From positions 856,474 to 920,473 of the forward strand of contig VZTI01002344.1 of the NCBI GenBank assembly GCA_013397865.1: DNA of 64,000 bases, given 5' to 3'. Below are positions 26,471 to 38,599 of this stretch, one piece after another (the stretch's first letter is position 1; each line of letters opens with the position of its first letter). Below the pieces are notes generated by a model. That model was not told where the DNA came from and did not search any database. It saw nothing but the letters and a program-made list of their open reading frames with translations. Both the position numbers and the translations under genes were made by a program. Origin of the DNA: Struthidea cinerea (taxonomy: Eukaryota; Chordata; Aves; Passeriformes; Corcoracidae).

Positions 26471-29400
26471 CTACTGTCAGACCAAAAAATGAAATAGAAC
26501 AGAAGCAGCTATGTGCTTTTGGGGAGTATGTGGCTGAGATTCTGCCCAAGTATATCCAGCAAGTACAGGTAGGTGCTGTTTGAGAAATTGTTCTTGTGAT
26601 GGGACAGGATCCAGTGAACACACCACTTGTTTGTTACCCATTTAGAGAAGTTGTTCTGGGGAAGAAAAATGGTCAGAATTCTGTGAAAAGTTACTGCTGT
26701 TGTTAAGCCCCTTGATCTGATGCCTTTTCATGTCTGCTGTGTCTCTTTCTTGGAGTTTTCTGCTGAAATCAGCATAGTGTTTGGGTGTTTGTACTCATGC
26801 CCTTCGTGCTGTTCTATCAGGTGACATGTTTCAACGAGCTGGAACTTCTGATCCATCCAGATGGGATCATTCCTGTCCTGACTTTCCTTCGTGATCACAC
26901 CAATGCCCAGTTCAAATCCTTGGCTGACTTGACTGCTGTTGATGTCCCGTCTCGGCAGTACCGCTTTGAGGTAGGAACTGCTCAGAGGTGCAGGACTTGG
27001 AGGGCTTCACAAGTACTGCTGCCTGTGGGTGCTCTTGCAGCTCTGACCACTTCTTTTGGTTTCTGGCAGTGAGAAGAAAATTTCGAGAGTTGTAGATAGA
27101 GTTTCTTTAAGTCAAAGGCCTCCAGCTGCTGAGCAAGTGGAATATTTTTTTAATTCAATATATTTCTTTCAAAAATCAAGGTAGTAGATTAATAGAAATA
27201 ATAGAAATATAGACCCTAATTNCTGAAGAAGTGGAATATTTTTTTAATTCAATATATTTCTTTCAAAAATCAAGGTAGTAGATTAATAGAAATATAGACC
27301 CTAATTTATTTGTTTTTTTCCAGTCACCAAGGTAGTATCAAACAAGGCTTTAAAATTCCTTACAGAGTTTTGGGATTTTTTTTCAATCTTTTTGTAGTAT
27401 GTATTTCCTCCCCAGAGATTATAATAATCCTCATAAGCAGCCTTTGTATTAGACTCTGTCACCATAAAAGTTGGAAATGTTCCCTGGTATCCAACTCATT
27501 AGCTGAAAATTAAGTATATTTTTTCTTAGCTTTCTCCCACTGATAGTAATTGCAAGAGTGATTGATAGCCATTTTCTTTGAGACAGACTATTGTCAAGTG
27601 TTTCCATCCCTCCAGTAGTCTCTCTTTTAAGATTTAGTATCTCTCTTTACTTCTGCTCATCTACATCAGTTATGTTTTCTAAGTCACATAACTTCTGTCA
27701 CACTTCTAAGGACCAAAGCTATTGGAACCTCAGTTGTAGGAGTGTCTTTTAGCGGCGAGCTCTGAAGTGCTGAATGTGATCCTGCTCGTAAAGAATGTTT
27801 GAAATAGTCCTTCCGTGGCTTTGCTTAGCCAGGGTGTAGTGCTAAGAGATCCATAAATGCTGCCTGTTCCTCTGCTCCAGATTGTGTACAACCTGCTGTC
27901 CCTGCGGTTCAACAGCCGCATCCGTGTGAAGACGTACACCGATGAGCTGACGCCTGTTGACTCAGCAGTGTCTGTGCACAAGGCAGCAAACTGGTATGAA
28001 AGAGAGGTGAGTGCTGCTGTGCTTGGGAGCAGAGTCTTGGTGGAGAGAGGCTGTATTTTCCCAATCAAAGTGATTCCCCAAGGCCCTCAGGAAGAAGGAG
28101 AGAAGTGTTTTCCTGGCTGCCTTTTCAGAGTAGGAGATAGAACGGTGTTTGATTTGCTTTTGAATGAATTTCTGCATCAGTTTTGCCGGCACTGTACAAA
28201 GCCAGGCATGTAACTGAAATTTTATGGACATAAGACATGCAGGTTTTTGGGTGTTTTTTTCAAATATAATTCAACTAATCTGTCCCTTTCATTTAGGTTT
28301 GGGACATGTATGGTGTTTTCTTTGCCAACCACCCTGATCTAAGGCGAATCCTCACAGATTATGGGTTTGAGGGACATCCATTCCGGAAGGACTTCCCACT
28401 CTCTGGTTACGTGGAGGTAGGAGATACAGTCATGTCTAAAGTTACTAAGTCTCCCCAATGCTCTTTTCTGAGTTCCAGTACAAAGATGTGACTGCTTTAC
28501 AATCATTTGTCTGAAGGATATTTCACTTGTCTGTGTTCCAGCAGAGCTGTGTAAATTTGCATGGAAATTTGAAGTATCACACAAAGAATCATCCATAATA
28601 AGGCAGCCTAAGGCCAGAGAAATTGAGCAAATGTTATGTGTTGTGTACCAAAGATACTTGTCAGGGAGAGAAAGTGCTTCTGCTTTCTGCACATTTTCTG
28701 GGAGATTAAAGTTTCCACTGCAAAACTGAGATGTCTAGAAGGATAAAGGACTGAACCATTCTTGATTCAGTTGGAACTGCACTTTGTTGAGTTTTCGTAG
28801 GCCCAGATTATAAAACTGGTTAAACTGACTCTTGCCATTTATTGTTTACCTCGGTATGCCAACCACAGGTGAAATGAGAGTGTTTGGTATCTGTCTAGTT
28901 TCAAATGACTGCCCTGCTGAAGCAGGCGTATATGGTGCAGTGTTAAGACTGAGTTGAGTTTCAGGAGGAAACACTGAAGTTCTGCAAAAAACAGTCTGTT
29001 TTAAGAAATGTAGAAATAACAAAATCCTGCAAGCAAGGATAAGGCTGCATCTCCTGAGCTGGGGTTCAGAGATCTGGACTGGCACAGTGAAGATAAAGCA
29101 AGCCAATCGGAAGTGTCTGGTACTCACCTGCATTCCATCCTGGTTGTCTTCTTTTTCTCCCCTTGTTCTGAGTGTTGCGCTAAAGATTAGAACAACTAAA
29201 ACCAAACAAATGCCATATTATAAAGATTCATGAGTATAGTCCTCAGCCATGCAGGCCCAGGATGGGCCACCTTATTTCAGTGACTCAGGAGAAATTCCTT
29301 TGTCAAATGACAAATAAAATGTGTTATTCCATGTGAACTTTACGTGGACTGTTCGGCTGGGCACTCCTCGTTCTGGGTGCTTAGTTGTGACGCCTGAGGG

Positions 29401-29822
29401 CCATGGTAGCAAAGCAAAGAGGTGGGTTTTCTTGGACAGTCCAGAGATCTCAGTAGCGTCTAGAGAGCTTGTTTGGTATTGAGAACTGAAGCCGTGGCAG
29501 AGGCCTGTGGGCCTGTGGGTTTTCCATGGGTAAGAAGTAGAGTTGTCTGCATAGAGGGTGGTCTGGGTCATTACTGGGTCACTGTGCACAGCAAATAAAG
29601 ATGCTCCAGGAGCAGGGTGAAAGTGACTGGCCCGTGTCCTTTGCGCTGTTCCAGGTGCGGTATGATGATGAAGTCAAACGGGTGGTGGCAGAGCCTGTGG
29701 AGCTAGCTCAGGAATTTCGCAAGTTCGATCTGAATAGCCCGTGGGAGGCATTTCCTGCCTATCGTCCGGCTCCAGAACCCCTGAAAATAGAAGCAGGAGC
29801 CAAGAAAGAAGATGCCAAATAG
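26471..29822 (+). CDS. NDUFS3: NDUFS3, 30-kDa subunit of mitochondrial complex I (5' end missing)
   Basis: Five exons are visible: 26471-26568, 26821-26970, 27881-28006, 28297-28416 and 29655-29822 (stop TAG). The last four are in phase 0 and the first enters with two bases of a split codon. They encode about 220 residues, against 264 for the human precursor. The missing N-terminal part, with the presequence, must be in the gap at 25320-25792 or in a short exon I could not place. The complex I 30-kDa signature is intact, reading VWDMYGVFFANHPDLRRIL followed by DYGFEGHPFRKDFPLSGYVE. The protein is a core subunit of the peripheral arm (Q module) facing the matrix. A poly(A) signal AATAAA lies at 29882-29887. 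An artefactual-looking duplication with an N lies in the second visible intron. Confidence 0.95.
27129..27307. repeat. Direct duplication of about 85-93 bases around a single N
   Basis: The sequence from 27129 to 27221 is repeated from 27223 to 27307 almost base for base, with one N at 27222 between the copies. The copies differ by a 9-base AATAGAAAT unit and one or two substitutions. This is the pattern expected when two contigs that overlap are abutted with one N. It lies wholly in an NDUFS3 intron. Confidence 0.9.
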
Positions 29823-29881
29823 CAGCAGAAGGAAGCAGATGTATGGCACCATCCTTTCTGTTCTAATATAGTATTTATAAT

Positions 29882-29887
29882 AATAAA
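29882..29887 (+). terminator. NDUFS3 polyadenylation signal
   Basis: AATAAA 60 bases after the NDUFS3 stop, in an AT-rich context. Confidence 0.75.
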
Positions 29888-29899
29888 AATTGATATGAG

Positions 29900-31118
29900 A
29901 TACCTGCCTGTTGTGATCTCAGGAATAATGTTTTCAAACTTGATGAAAAGCAGAAGGCCAGGGAATGCTGATTTGCCATCCTTATGATCCAACTAGTGGA
30001 TGTTTACCTGGTGCTTTGAGTTGTAAAACGGGGGGATATTTCTTTTTGGTTTGCAAATTGAGTGGCATACAGGTACTGCCTGTGGCTAAGTGTTTTATGA
30101 ACACTACTCCTGCCAGCAGTCCTGCAGGTAAAAGTCAGAACCTGAGCACTCCCTAGGAGACTGCACTGAAGCAGCTGTGGAACTTGAGCAGTGGGACAGC
30201 AGTTTCTTAGCTCCAGGATGGGTGTTGGGAAGATGACAATAATATGGCAAACAGGCAAAGCCTGGGTAAATGGTTCTAATACAGTTCCTGTCAGGACAAC
30301 ACAAATGTACCTGGGTCCAGACCAAAACAATTATGGAAATCTCTGTATTGTTTCCATGGGAATTAGGTCAGTGCCTTTTAAGGAGTTGCAGGTAACTTCT
30401 GGTGTGACACTCCCTCAATCTGGCTTTTTCTTCACAATCAAGCAGTCTTTATTTTCTCCAGCATCTTCAGCGTGTGCGCTTTTTTTCCTGCAGCCAAAAA
30501 TATACCCCTCCCTTGTCTCATAAACAAGACTCTGTGTCTTTTTGTCAGTATTCCAGTTATTTTGAGCTCTATGATACAACAGCATTACCACTTTCTTTGC
30601 TCTTGTGGAAAATACCATTTTTTTCCAAAAAAGCTGGAAGAATGCTGTAGTTCCAGTCCACCCACCACCTGTTTGAATGGGATTATGTTACAGCAGTCAT
30701 CAATTAATAATGTCCCTTGTCTTTGGTCCAGAAAATGCATAATACTGTTCTGTGTCAGAAAGCTGACTGACTTCATTAAGATCTGAAAACTATTGTACAA
30801 GTGATTTTGTAAAGTAATTCACAAGCTGTTTGTAGAGATTCCCTGAATCAATCTTAAAGCTTTTAAATTGTAAAAGTGCTAATTAAAATAAAGGTTTGGG
30901 GGAGGTTAGAGTATGGGATGGAGGAAGGGATAGGACAATAGTAAATTAAATTAAGGAAAAAAAGAACTACTTGCTGTGACTAGAATGTGATCTCTTTTCA
31001 AGATTAAAGATCTGAACTGTATTCAAAGAATTGGGTTTCATATTTGTGTCCACCCCAGCCTTGTAAGCATAGGCTGCTTAACTTTTTTTTCAATTTTTTT
31101 AGTGGTTTTTTGTTTGTT

Positions 31119-31204
<86 letters not shown>

Positions 31205-31740
31205 GGCTCTTTGCTGGCGGCNTTAATTTTGTTTCCGGCTGCTGTGGCCAGCAGTGTTTGGGATGTGACTCAACAGTGTTCTCTGGTTACAATTTATAGC
31301 ATTTACTACTCACCTTAAAAGTCACAGCTGTACACGGGAAGGAGAAGTGAGCATAGATCAGCAGAAGTCTAGGGTTTTATACAATTCTTATCTCCATCTT
31401 GGATCTGTCTTCAATTGAGCAGATTAAATAGGAAATGAACTTTTAGTTCTTCTTACAAGATACTCCACAGCTGGTTCTGTTTTCTTTGCAGTGGCTCTCA
31501 TAGCATGCTGATGCCTATTGCGCAAGACAGAAAAGTTCCTGGTGCCGCTTCTATCACCATGCAAATTCTTTACAAATCACATTTCCTCTCTATGTTCTCT
31601 TTCATCCCAGGTTGCTTGAGACACCACACCAAGACTTATGGTCTATATATTATGAAATAATATATATTTCCCAGCATTAGTAGTCAGAGGGCTGATGGTA
31701 GCAGGAACAAAAGGAAATCTGCCTTTTTAAATTAATGTTT
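29900..31740. other. Intergenic stretch downstream of NDUFS3
   Basis: No recognisable gene. It contains the long T tracts at 31120-31203 and an N at 31222. One possible exon start, with a good acceptor and then an open frame, lies near 31491, but I could not link it to anything. Confidence 0.5.
31120..31203. repeat. Long poly(T) tracts
   Basis: A run of 50 T (31120-31169), GGG, then 31 T (31173-31203), followed 19 bases later by a single N at 31222. The exact length is unlikely to be reliable. It could be the reverse-complement tail of a retrocopy or a sequencing artefact. Confidence 0.85.
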
Positions 31741-31746
31741 GTGCAG

Positions 31747-34700
31747 AGGGAGAATTTGATCGACATCAAGAAATGTCAGACATGACATATTGTCAAATTA
31801 GACAATATGCAAGGTTTGCTCAAGAATGTATGTACTGGAAAAGTAGCCAGCCCTGTGGGAACAGGCATTGGCTTCAGCAGGTCTTTAATATGTAGAATAG
31901 TTTCTGGTGGACCTGAATCTCTTCTCATTAGTGAAGCTTGGGAGATCAGGAAGACTGCAATTTACTCACCTAGGCTCATTATCCCAGGGCGCAAGAGGTT
32001 GCACAGCCTCACAAAGTACTGCCGGTGTTGGCACTCTGCCTCCTCCACTGCTCCTGAGCTCCAGGGGACGTTCTGCTCATGGAGCCTACTCACTCTGGGT
32101 TCCTTGTGGCTGGTGGACACTTGCTTCGTGCTGGACGAGGCTGTGGTCAGCTTGGCCAAGCACAAAGCTGTCTTCCAAATCCTCTATTCCTGCCTGTTGT
32201 GTACTGCCAGCTTCCATGAGGCTTGTTTGCCTGGGTTGGATTCCCCAGCTGCAGGAGGATGTGGGATGAGATGTAAGTCAGACGTAGCTGACTTACAGAC
32301 ACACTATTCAGAAGAGAGATTTTCTGGTACTGAAGGGACAAATAGACTTCAGGCAATGACTCACAGTCACCGTGTTGAGCTGAGTAGGTTTTGCTGGTGT
32401 TTTCCAGAACTCTGGCATTTCTCCCTACAGCCAGGCAAGCAGTCTGTCCTCCCTGAGGATGTGGCTATCGACAGTGTCAGGATGTCCACCCACCTCATGG
32501 CTACAGTTGGTATAAGCCCTTATAACTGATCTCCATTCAAAATCCAGACAGGAATTTCAGCTGAGCCTAGCATTCCTGCAGAACAGAGCTTATGGCACTG
32601 CTGAGGGACAGGCTGGATGACAGTATGTCACATATCACCCATCACACTTCATCCCCCGACATTTTCTCCAAGTTATGCAAGGCCTGAGGGTGTCTGTTTG
32701 TGCAGTAGGTGCAGTGGGATGGGGCCCTCTCTGTCACTTTTACACAGCTCATTACTCCTTCAAGCAGCTGATGCTGCTCACAAACTGAAACAAAAAGACA
32801 AGGAAAGCATCCTTGTAAGGACTGGCAGCACCATACCTGGAAAATACCAGTATCAGAGAGGTCCTGTCTGATTATAGTCAGGACTATAGTCAGCGCTTCA
32901 CTCCTGCTTCCCTCAAGGTTTTCTTACTTCTTCCACTCCAGTGACTCAAACATCACCTTTTCTGGGAGTTACGTATGTCCTTCTTCCTTCCCTGAGCATC
33001 TGCCAGACAGCCCCAGGCTGGGGAGTAATCTCCCCAAGTCGTGGGTGACATGATGGAAGCAAGTGATTTCTTCAATTCTATAAGCAGAATTTCCCTTTTG
33101 TAAATAAGTTATCTCCCTGAAGTCCTACTTCAAAGAAACTTCCCTCCTAAAGAGGCTCTTCTGGTGCTGTATTAACACCTTGTGCCTCAACCAGCATCCA
33201 ACTGATTCCTGCAGTCTTTGATCCCTCTTATCTTGTTCTCATTTCCCATGTTCCTGCTTCAGGAGGTCATGGTGAAAAAGAAGAAACCAGTCAAGCTGTC
33301 CCTGCATAAACCTGTCTTGCGACGTTTTGGAGCTGCTCCAACAACAGACGGTATGGCCAGGGGAGTGCAGAGTGGTAGGGCTGTGCTCAGCTGTGAATAC
33401 CTGGCAAGGACAAAATCCTTCAGGAGGAGCAGGTGCACTGCCTAACATTGCAGTCGTACATGCAGGGACTCTGTGCAGCTGTCAGAAACTCAGCCTTGTT
33501 TCTGTGCAAGTATTGCTGCTGTATAGACAGCTAAGGAATTATCGCTCTGAAATTGCCTTTCTATGTGGGATAGTGAGGTAATTCTACAGAATTCCTCTAG
33601 CTCAAGGCAGCATCCACATTGATGCTTGTCCCTCACCTGCCACTGTGTCAGTCACCTGAGAACAGCCCCCGAGCCTCCTCTTTTCTCCCTCCCACCAATG
33701 TGGCTATCCTCCTCTAGGAACTTCAGCTGCAAGCTGTTCCTAGGAAATTCTCCTATTGGCAAAATCATGTACGGCTCTTACGGATGTTGGCCAAAATCCT
33801 GTTGGGCAATCCTCCTCATGTCATGTGCTGCAAGCTAAAGGGATGCTGTTTCATGGCCCACGAGACACGGGGTTTTTTCCATAGTGGATTCTAGACAAAG
33901 TCATGTGTACACATCAGTCTCACTGCATACATGGGCCATCAGTGTCTGCCTCTTGAGTAGCGTGTGATTCACAGTTTAATAAAAGAAGAAAGGGATGCAA
34001 CTGAAGAGTAAGTGGCAGAAAATAACGAAAAACGAAAGCAGCGCAGCGTGACTTGATACCTAAGGCTATGACACAAACACAGGTCTTGCTCTAAATCCAA
34101 ACTGAGGGGAAGAGTGGCTCTGCATATTGTGGGCCCCTCTGTGACTCTTCCATTATGTGCTGCTTCTCTTGGCTGGTGTGAGTCCAGGTATTTCCAAGTA
34201 CAGCTGCAGATCCTGAAAGTTTCAGAAGATTTGGTCCTTTGCACACAGACAACTTTACCACCCAGGACACCATCCCAGCCCTTAGTAAACTATCTGGTGA
34301 CGATATGTCCTGACTGATGTCCCACAACTTGCTGAGCAAAGGATGCATTTCAGCTTTACCTTCTCTCTTTTCTAGGCAGATTTCTTTCTTCCTTTAACCT
34401 GAGGGAGATGGTAGTAGTCCTTATTTATACATACTATTGCATATTTGTATAACCCTGGCATCATATACTGTGCCATACAGAGTAGAAATACAGAACAGTT
34501 TGACTGGGGATTTGGCACTAATGCATGTGTAAAGACGTGTAGAGAACAGATACCTGCAAAGGGAATCAGATGAAATTTTGTCTGTGTGATTTAGAACATC
34601 TAAGGCGGACTGTGCTCATTGTAACCTAGAAGTCCGCTCACAGGGGAAGACAATGAGGTGCTAAAGCCTGAGCCACTTTGATACTCGGTGTTTGTTCGGT

Positions 34701-34903
34701 CACTGTACTGAGTTCTCCCTCCAGGGGGCTTGATACACAACTAAACCAGTGACATTTCTTTTGCCTGCTTGTATGTTTTGGCTGCTACTGCCCTTCCATG
34801 AATCTGCAGTCTGCTAGCCTTATCTGTTTGTGACATTCCAGGATTGTTTTCAGATTTTCAAACCCAGGAAAAAGGAAAACTGAAAATGAAGCCAAGACGG
34901 TGA
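31747..34903 (+). CDS. Candidate unnamed spliced gene, 3' part (five phase-matched exons)
   Basis: I do not recognise this protein. The proposed exons are 31747-31880, 32431-32509, 32768-32814, 33263-33350 and 34842-34903 (stop TGA). All four joins keep one frame and give 135 complete residues. The splice sites of the middle exons are good: CTCCCTACAG before exon 2, GTAAGG after exon 3, and a strong pyrimidine tract before exon 4. The donor of exon 1 (GTCTTT) is weak. The product is very basic near its end, with EVMVKKKKPVKLSLHKPVLR in exon 4 and KGKLKMKPRR at the C-terminus. An alternative acceptor at 34854 keeps the frame, and a further splice to 35032 would change only the last residues. 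The 5' end was not found; the low-quality T tract and N at 31.1-31.2 kb lie just upstream. It may be a real gene, a decayed one, or a chance alignment of exon-like pieces. Confidence 0.4.
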
Positions 34904-35314
34904 GCAGAAGGGTCACAGTATGTGACAGAGGCATTGTGCAGAGATGCAAGGGACTAGAGGGTCCTCCCTTCTTCGGAGGCAAACATGTAGTGAAATTTCT
35001 TGCAACTAACAGTTTCCTATAATCATTGCAGCGGAAAGTAAGTCTTTAAAAAGAAAGCTTAAACGTTTCTGCCAAAAACATCACAACAAACCAAGTTCCA
35101 AGTTTCCAAAATATGATGGAAAATATCCTTCGGGGTCAGCAAGCTGAATTGCAAGCCCTTCCCAGGGCTGTGACCAGAAACACAGAAAGAGGGATCCATT
35201 CCAAGAGAGGCTGCTGGGACGCGGAGCAGCAAGGGGAGAGGCCGCAGCGAGCTGCTGTGGCTTCAGGCGCGGCGCTGTGGCGGAGCGGGCGGCAGCTGCT
35301 CCGGCAGTGCTGCC

Positions 35315-38300
35315 ATGGCCCAGGCACAGCTCAGCTCCTGGCTGCTCCTGTGTGTGTTTGCTGCATCCCAGAGGCTGACAGGTAGGGAGAACATCTGTTA
35401 GCGACACGGCTCCTTGGCCTGGCAAACCTTTGCGCAATGCCATTTGTGGGATGCTTTGCCACTTGTTCAAATGTGGCCCGGGGCTTCAGGCAGCTGCACT
35501 GGCATGGGAGAGAGCTGGAGTCCAGCTGGGGGGGTTTGCTGGTGGGGGCACTGGTACCTGCTTGCAGGTTGAAGACCTGCTCCTGTGTTTGGTGGCAAGG
35601 GGAGGATTTTCTTGGGTCTCCACTGAAAATAATCTCATGCAATACTGTTTGTGGATTTTCTATATGTTTTTTGGGGAAAAAAACCCCCCAAAATGAAACA
35701 CCCAACCCTGTTGAGTGATAAAATAAGTAAGGAAGGATTTTCCCTTCCCCAGAGGATATTTATGTTATTATTTCCATACATTATTTGTTATACTTCGCGA
35801 AATTTTTCTCTACTCAAAAATCTACCACTGTGCATATTCATGAGGCAGTTACTAATAACAGCAGTTTGGCACCTATTCAACAAATGCACTGACTTTGCAG
35901 CCAGTCAAACATCTCTCAGGAGAGGGATCTTTTTATATAAAAAGATGAACTTTATATAAAAAGTGAACCTTTTTATATAAAAAAGGAGCATCAGTTGGTA
36001 GAGACAAGAACAGCAAAGAAATTTTCAGATGATATGTTTTCACCTGAGCTAAAAGCCTTGCTGGTACATCTATGGGGGAGTAGGAAAGAGAAGCTACATC
36101 CCTGCTCACATTCCAAAGCCACAGCTGGCTTGGATCACAGAGCCTGCAGCTGTGCAGAGAAACAAACCTCTGCATCCTGCAGGCTGGCAGTGCACTTCTC
36201 CAGGCAGCTCGTACATCTTCCTGAAAAGCTCTAATCAAAAATGGAAATTTGGAAGTGGCTTTTGGTGGCAGTCATCACACACGTATAGTACTAAATAATT
36301 TTTCTACTTTTTATATGCACCTGCTGATGTTAACTCTCAAGTATCCAATGTAAATCCTCAATCTTTTATTTTTTAATATAAAAAAGCCTTTATCCATTTA
36401 AAAATAAAAAAAACCCCTCCATAAATGTATCAGAGAGCTTACTATTTTATATGAGCTTTTTCCATTTCATGTTTCTTAACCTGAAGGATGAGTCTGTAAG
36501 AAGTAGCAGAAGGTCTTGGCTACCTCATGACACTGATATTGCAGAGGAGGGAGGGGATGCAGCCTCTCTCTCACAGTCCTGGACCAAGACTGCTTGTGTC
36601 TCCTTTTTCACACACACAAAAAAATAAATAAAATAAATGCAGACAGTTAAAGCACTGTAAGTATTAGGAAATGAAAATTGAACAATTCTTAGGATTAATG
36701 TGACTTTCATATTCAAAACCTGCCATTCCTCTGGCCTCATATCCATTTCTGCCGGATTACATGATGTCATGTGTCCCAGCAAGTAATTAGCTGGACATCA
36801 AATGAGCTATAATGGATCTGGCAAGGTTTCTTTTACCTTCACTCTCCTCCAGCAGCAGAAGGTTAGGAAAGAAGTATAAAACCAGGATAAGCATCAGTTT
36901 ATGTTTCTACCAGCAGCTTGAGGAGCCTGCCAGCACCCTCCTTCCACTGGGCAGCATTACTTTCTCCAGCAAAAACTGCCCCACAACCAAACCCCAGCAG
37001 TTCAAACCCCATCCATTCTCAGTGTGAGAGGCTTTCCTTGCTGCCTGTCAAAGCAGTGCCTTCACTGCTGTACGCTTTAGCTCTGTTGGCAGGACTAAGG
37101 GCTGTGATATCCAAAACCTCGCCTCAACCACTGCTGCTTCTCTTAAAAAGCTTGTTTTGCTTATCAAAATCCCGTGGTCAGCATCTGTCATACTTGGCAA
37201 GCTGAGTGGTAGCTCAGGAATGTTGAAGACGTTATTGACAATCTAATGGCAAAAACAGTAAACAGGAAGGTCTTGTGCTACCAAGTGCTGTCTGATGTCT
37301 TCCAGATGAACATCGTTACAGCGGCACCAACACACCCCGTCGTGGCCCAGAGGACGCTGGCATCATGTTAGAGGTCTCCTGAGCACTGGGGGCCCTGGGC
37401 CGAGGCACTGTTAGTGCCCATGCTCCCACCTGCCTGCACGTAAAAACTCACCTGTTCTGTTTGTTCTCATCCCTGACGGATTTCAGGAGCCCCTGGAGAA
37501 CGCCTCGGCCATGCCTAATGGCATTTGTGCTCCCTCCCACTGCGGGGTGCAGCTGAAGGGGGCTCTGCCCCACGCCGTGGCACCTCTCGGCGCGTCCGCG
37601 GTGGGACAAGGGACCATCCCCGCTGGGTTTGGTGACTGCCCCGCAAGCGGCCAAGCCCCCGCCCGAGGCGGCCGCACCGGGGAGCTGCTGCAGGCGGGAC
37701 TGCGGGGGGACAGGAGGGCGGGAGGCAGGAGCTGCACAGGTCCCACGGGGAAACGAAGTGTGGGGCCGGTCAGAAACGGGGTGTGGGGCTGGCAGTCCCA
37801 CATGGAGTGGGACTAGGCGGGCCGGGAGGGAGCGGCCGCCTCCGGGCCCGCCCGAGATCTGGCAGCACTGCAGATGGCTTTGGTTTGCAGCTCGTTTGTG
37901 ACTGATGGGGCTGCGCTGGGCTTTCCGTGAGAATGCTGCTCCTCTCTTCCAGATGCTCTGGGGAAGGCTGGATATTCAGGCCAACGGGACAATCCGGCTG
38001 CGGGATGAAGAGCTGGCCTCCCTACGCCCGGCACGGCGGTTCCTGCAGGTTTTGGAGAAGGAAGTTCCTAAAACACCGGCAGAGATTGAGCAGCATCTGA
38101 GATACTATTCACTGACTGACACCCCCTTGCCTCCAACAGAGTTTGACCGTCTCCTTTTCACCAGTGTTTACAGTGCCTACCAGGTTCGCTCCGTGCAGGG
38201 TCTGGATAAAACCCCCTGGATTCGCTTTTTCTCTCAGCTGGTTGATGAAATCTTCCGTGATCTGTGCAAGGGGCTCTGCCCTGCAAATACCACTCTCCTC

Positions 38301-38396
38301 CAGGCTTCCTGGCCTTGGAAAGAGAAGCCTTCACATTTAGCATCCCTGAAACATTTCTATCGCTCTAACCTGGCCAGGACCAAGAGAGACACCTAA
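35315..38396 (+). CDS. FAM180B: FAM180B, predicted secreted protein
   Basis: Three exons rebuilt from splice phases: 35315-35381 (phase 1 out), 37306-37373 (68 nt, phase 0 out) and 37953-38396 (stop TAA). They encode 192 residues; I recall about 183 for human. Exon 1 encodes a signal peptide with the hydrophobic core WLLLCVFAA. Exon 3 carries the family core IRLRDEELASLRPARRF and the later FDRLLFTSVYSAYQ. FAM180A in human has the same KDEELASLRKA and YTAYR features, which is how I assigned the family. Asn56 (NGT) and Asn157 (NTT) are N-glycosylation sequons. The function of the family is not established. The exon 2 donor is GAG|GTCTCC, which is weak, so exon 2 is the least certain part. An AATAAA lies at 38569-38574. 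Position between NDUFS3 and C1QTNF4 matches human. Confidence 0.85.
35929..35985. repeat. Tandem TTTATATAAAAAG-type repeat, three copies
   Basis: Three near-copies of a unit of about 20 bases, each with the core TTATATAAAA, in FAM180B intron 1. Each core is self-complementary and resembles a TATA motif, but nothing suggests a promoter here. Confidence 0.75.
37490..37860. promoter_or_regulatory. CpG-rich island within FAM180B intron 2
   Basis: A sharp local rise in GC and CpG content in otherwise average sequence, ending about 90 bases before exon 3 of FAM180B. It contains several open frames on both strands, as GC-rich DNA does, and none looks like a protein. It could be an alternative promoter or a methylated intragenic island. 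Confidence 0.55.
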
Positions 38397-38568
38397 TGAG
38401 GGAACCCACCATAGGAAAGGACACACCCGGCTTCAGCTGCATCCTTGGTTATTTTCAATGCTTTCCACAGTGTGCAGGACTTTGTATAAATATGCCACAC
38501 CTTTTTGTCCTGCTTTCTGCACTGTGCTGGCACCCCCCTAAGGATTTATGCACAAGCTGTCATTTTTA

Positions 38569-38574
38569 AATAAA
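38569..38574 (+). terminator. FAM180B polyadenylation signal
   Basis: AATAAA followed by an A run, 173 bases after the stop codon. Confidence 0.75.
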
Positions 38575-38599
38575 AAAAGGACAAAACTGTAAAGTGCAT

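Noticed and set aside
31807..32529. Open frame of 240 codons on the plus strand
   Set aside because: Composition and content do not look like one protein. Only the 3' part (from 32431) has splice signals and a phase-matched continuation; the rest is probably intronic. An overlapping minus-strand frame (31962-32165) with a perfect donor was also dropped for lack of an acceptor.
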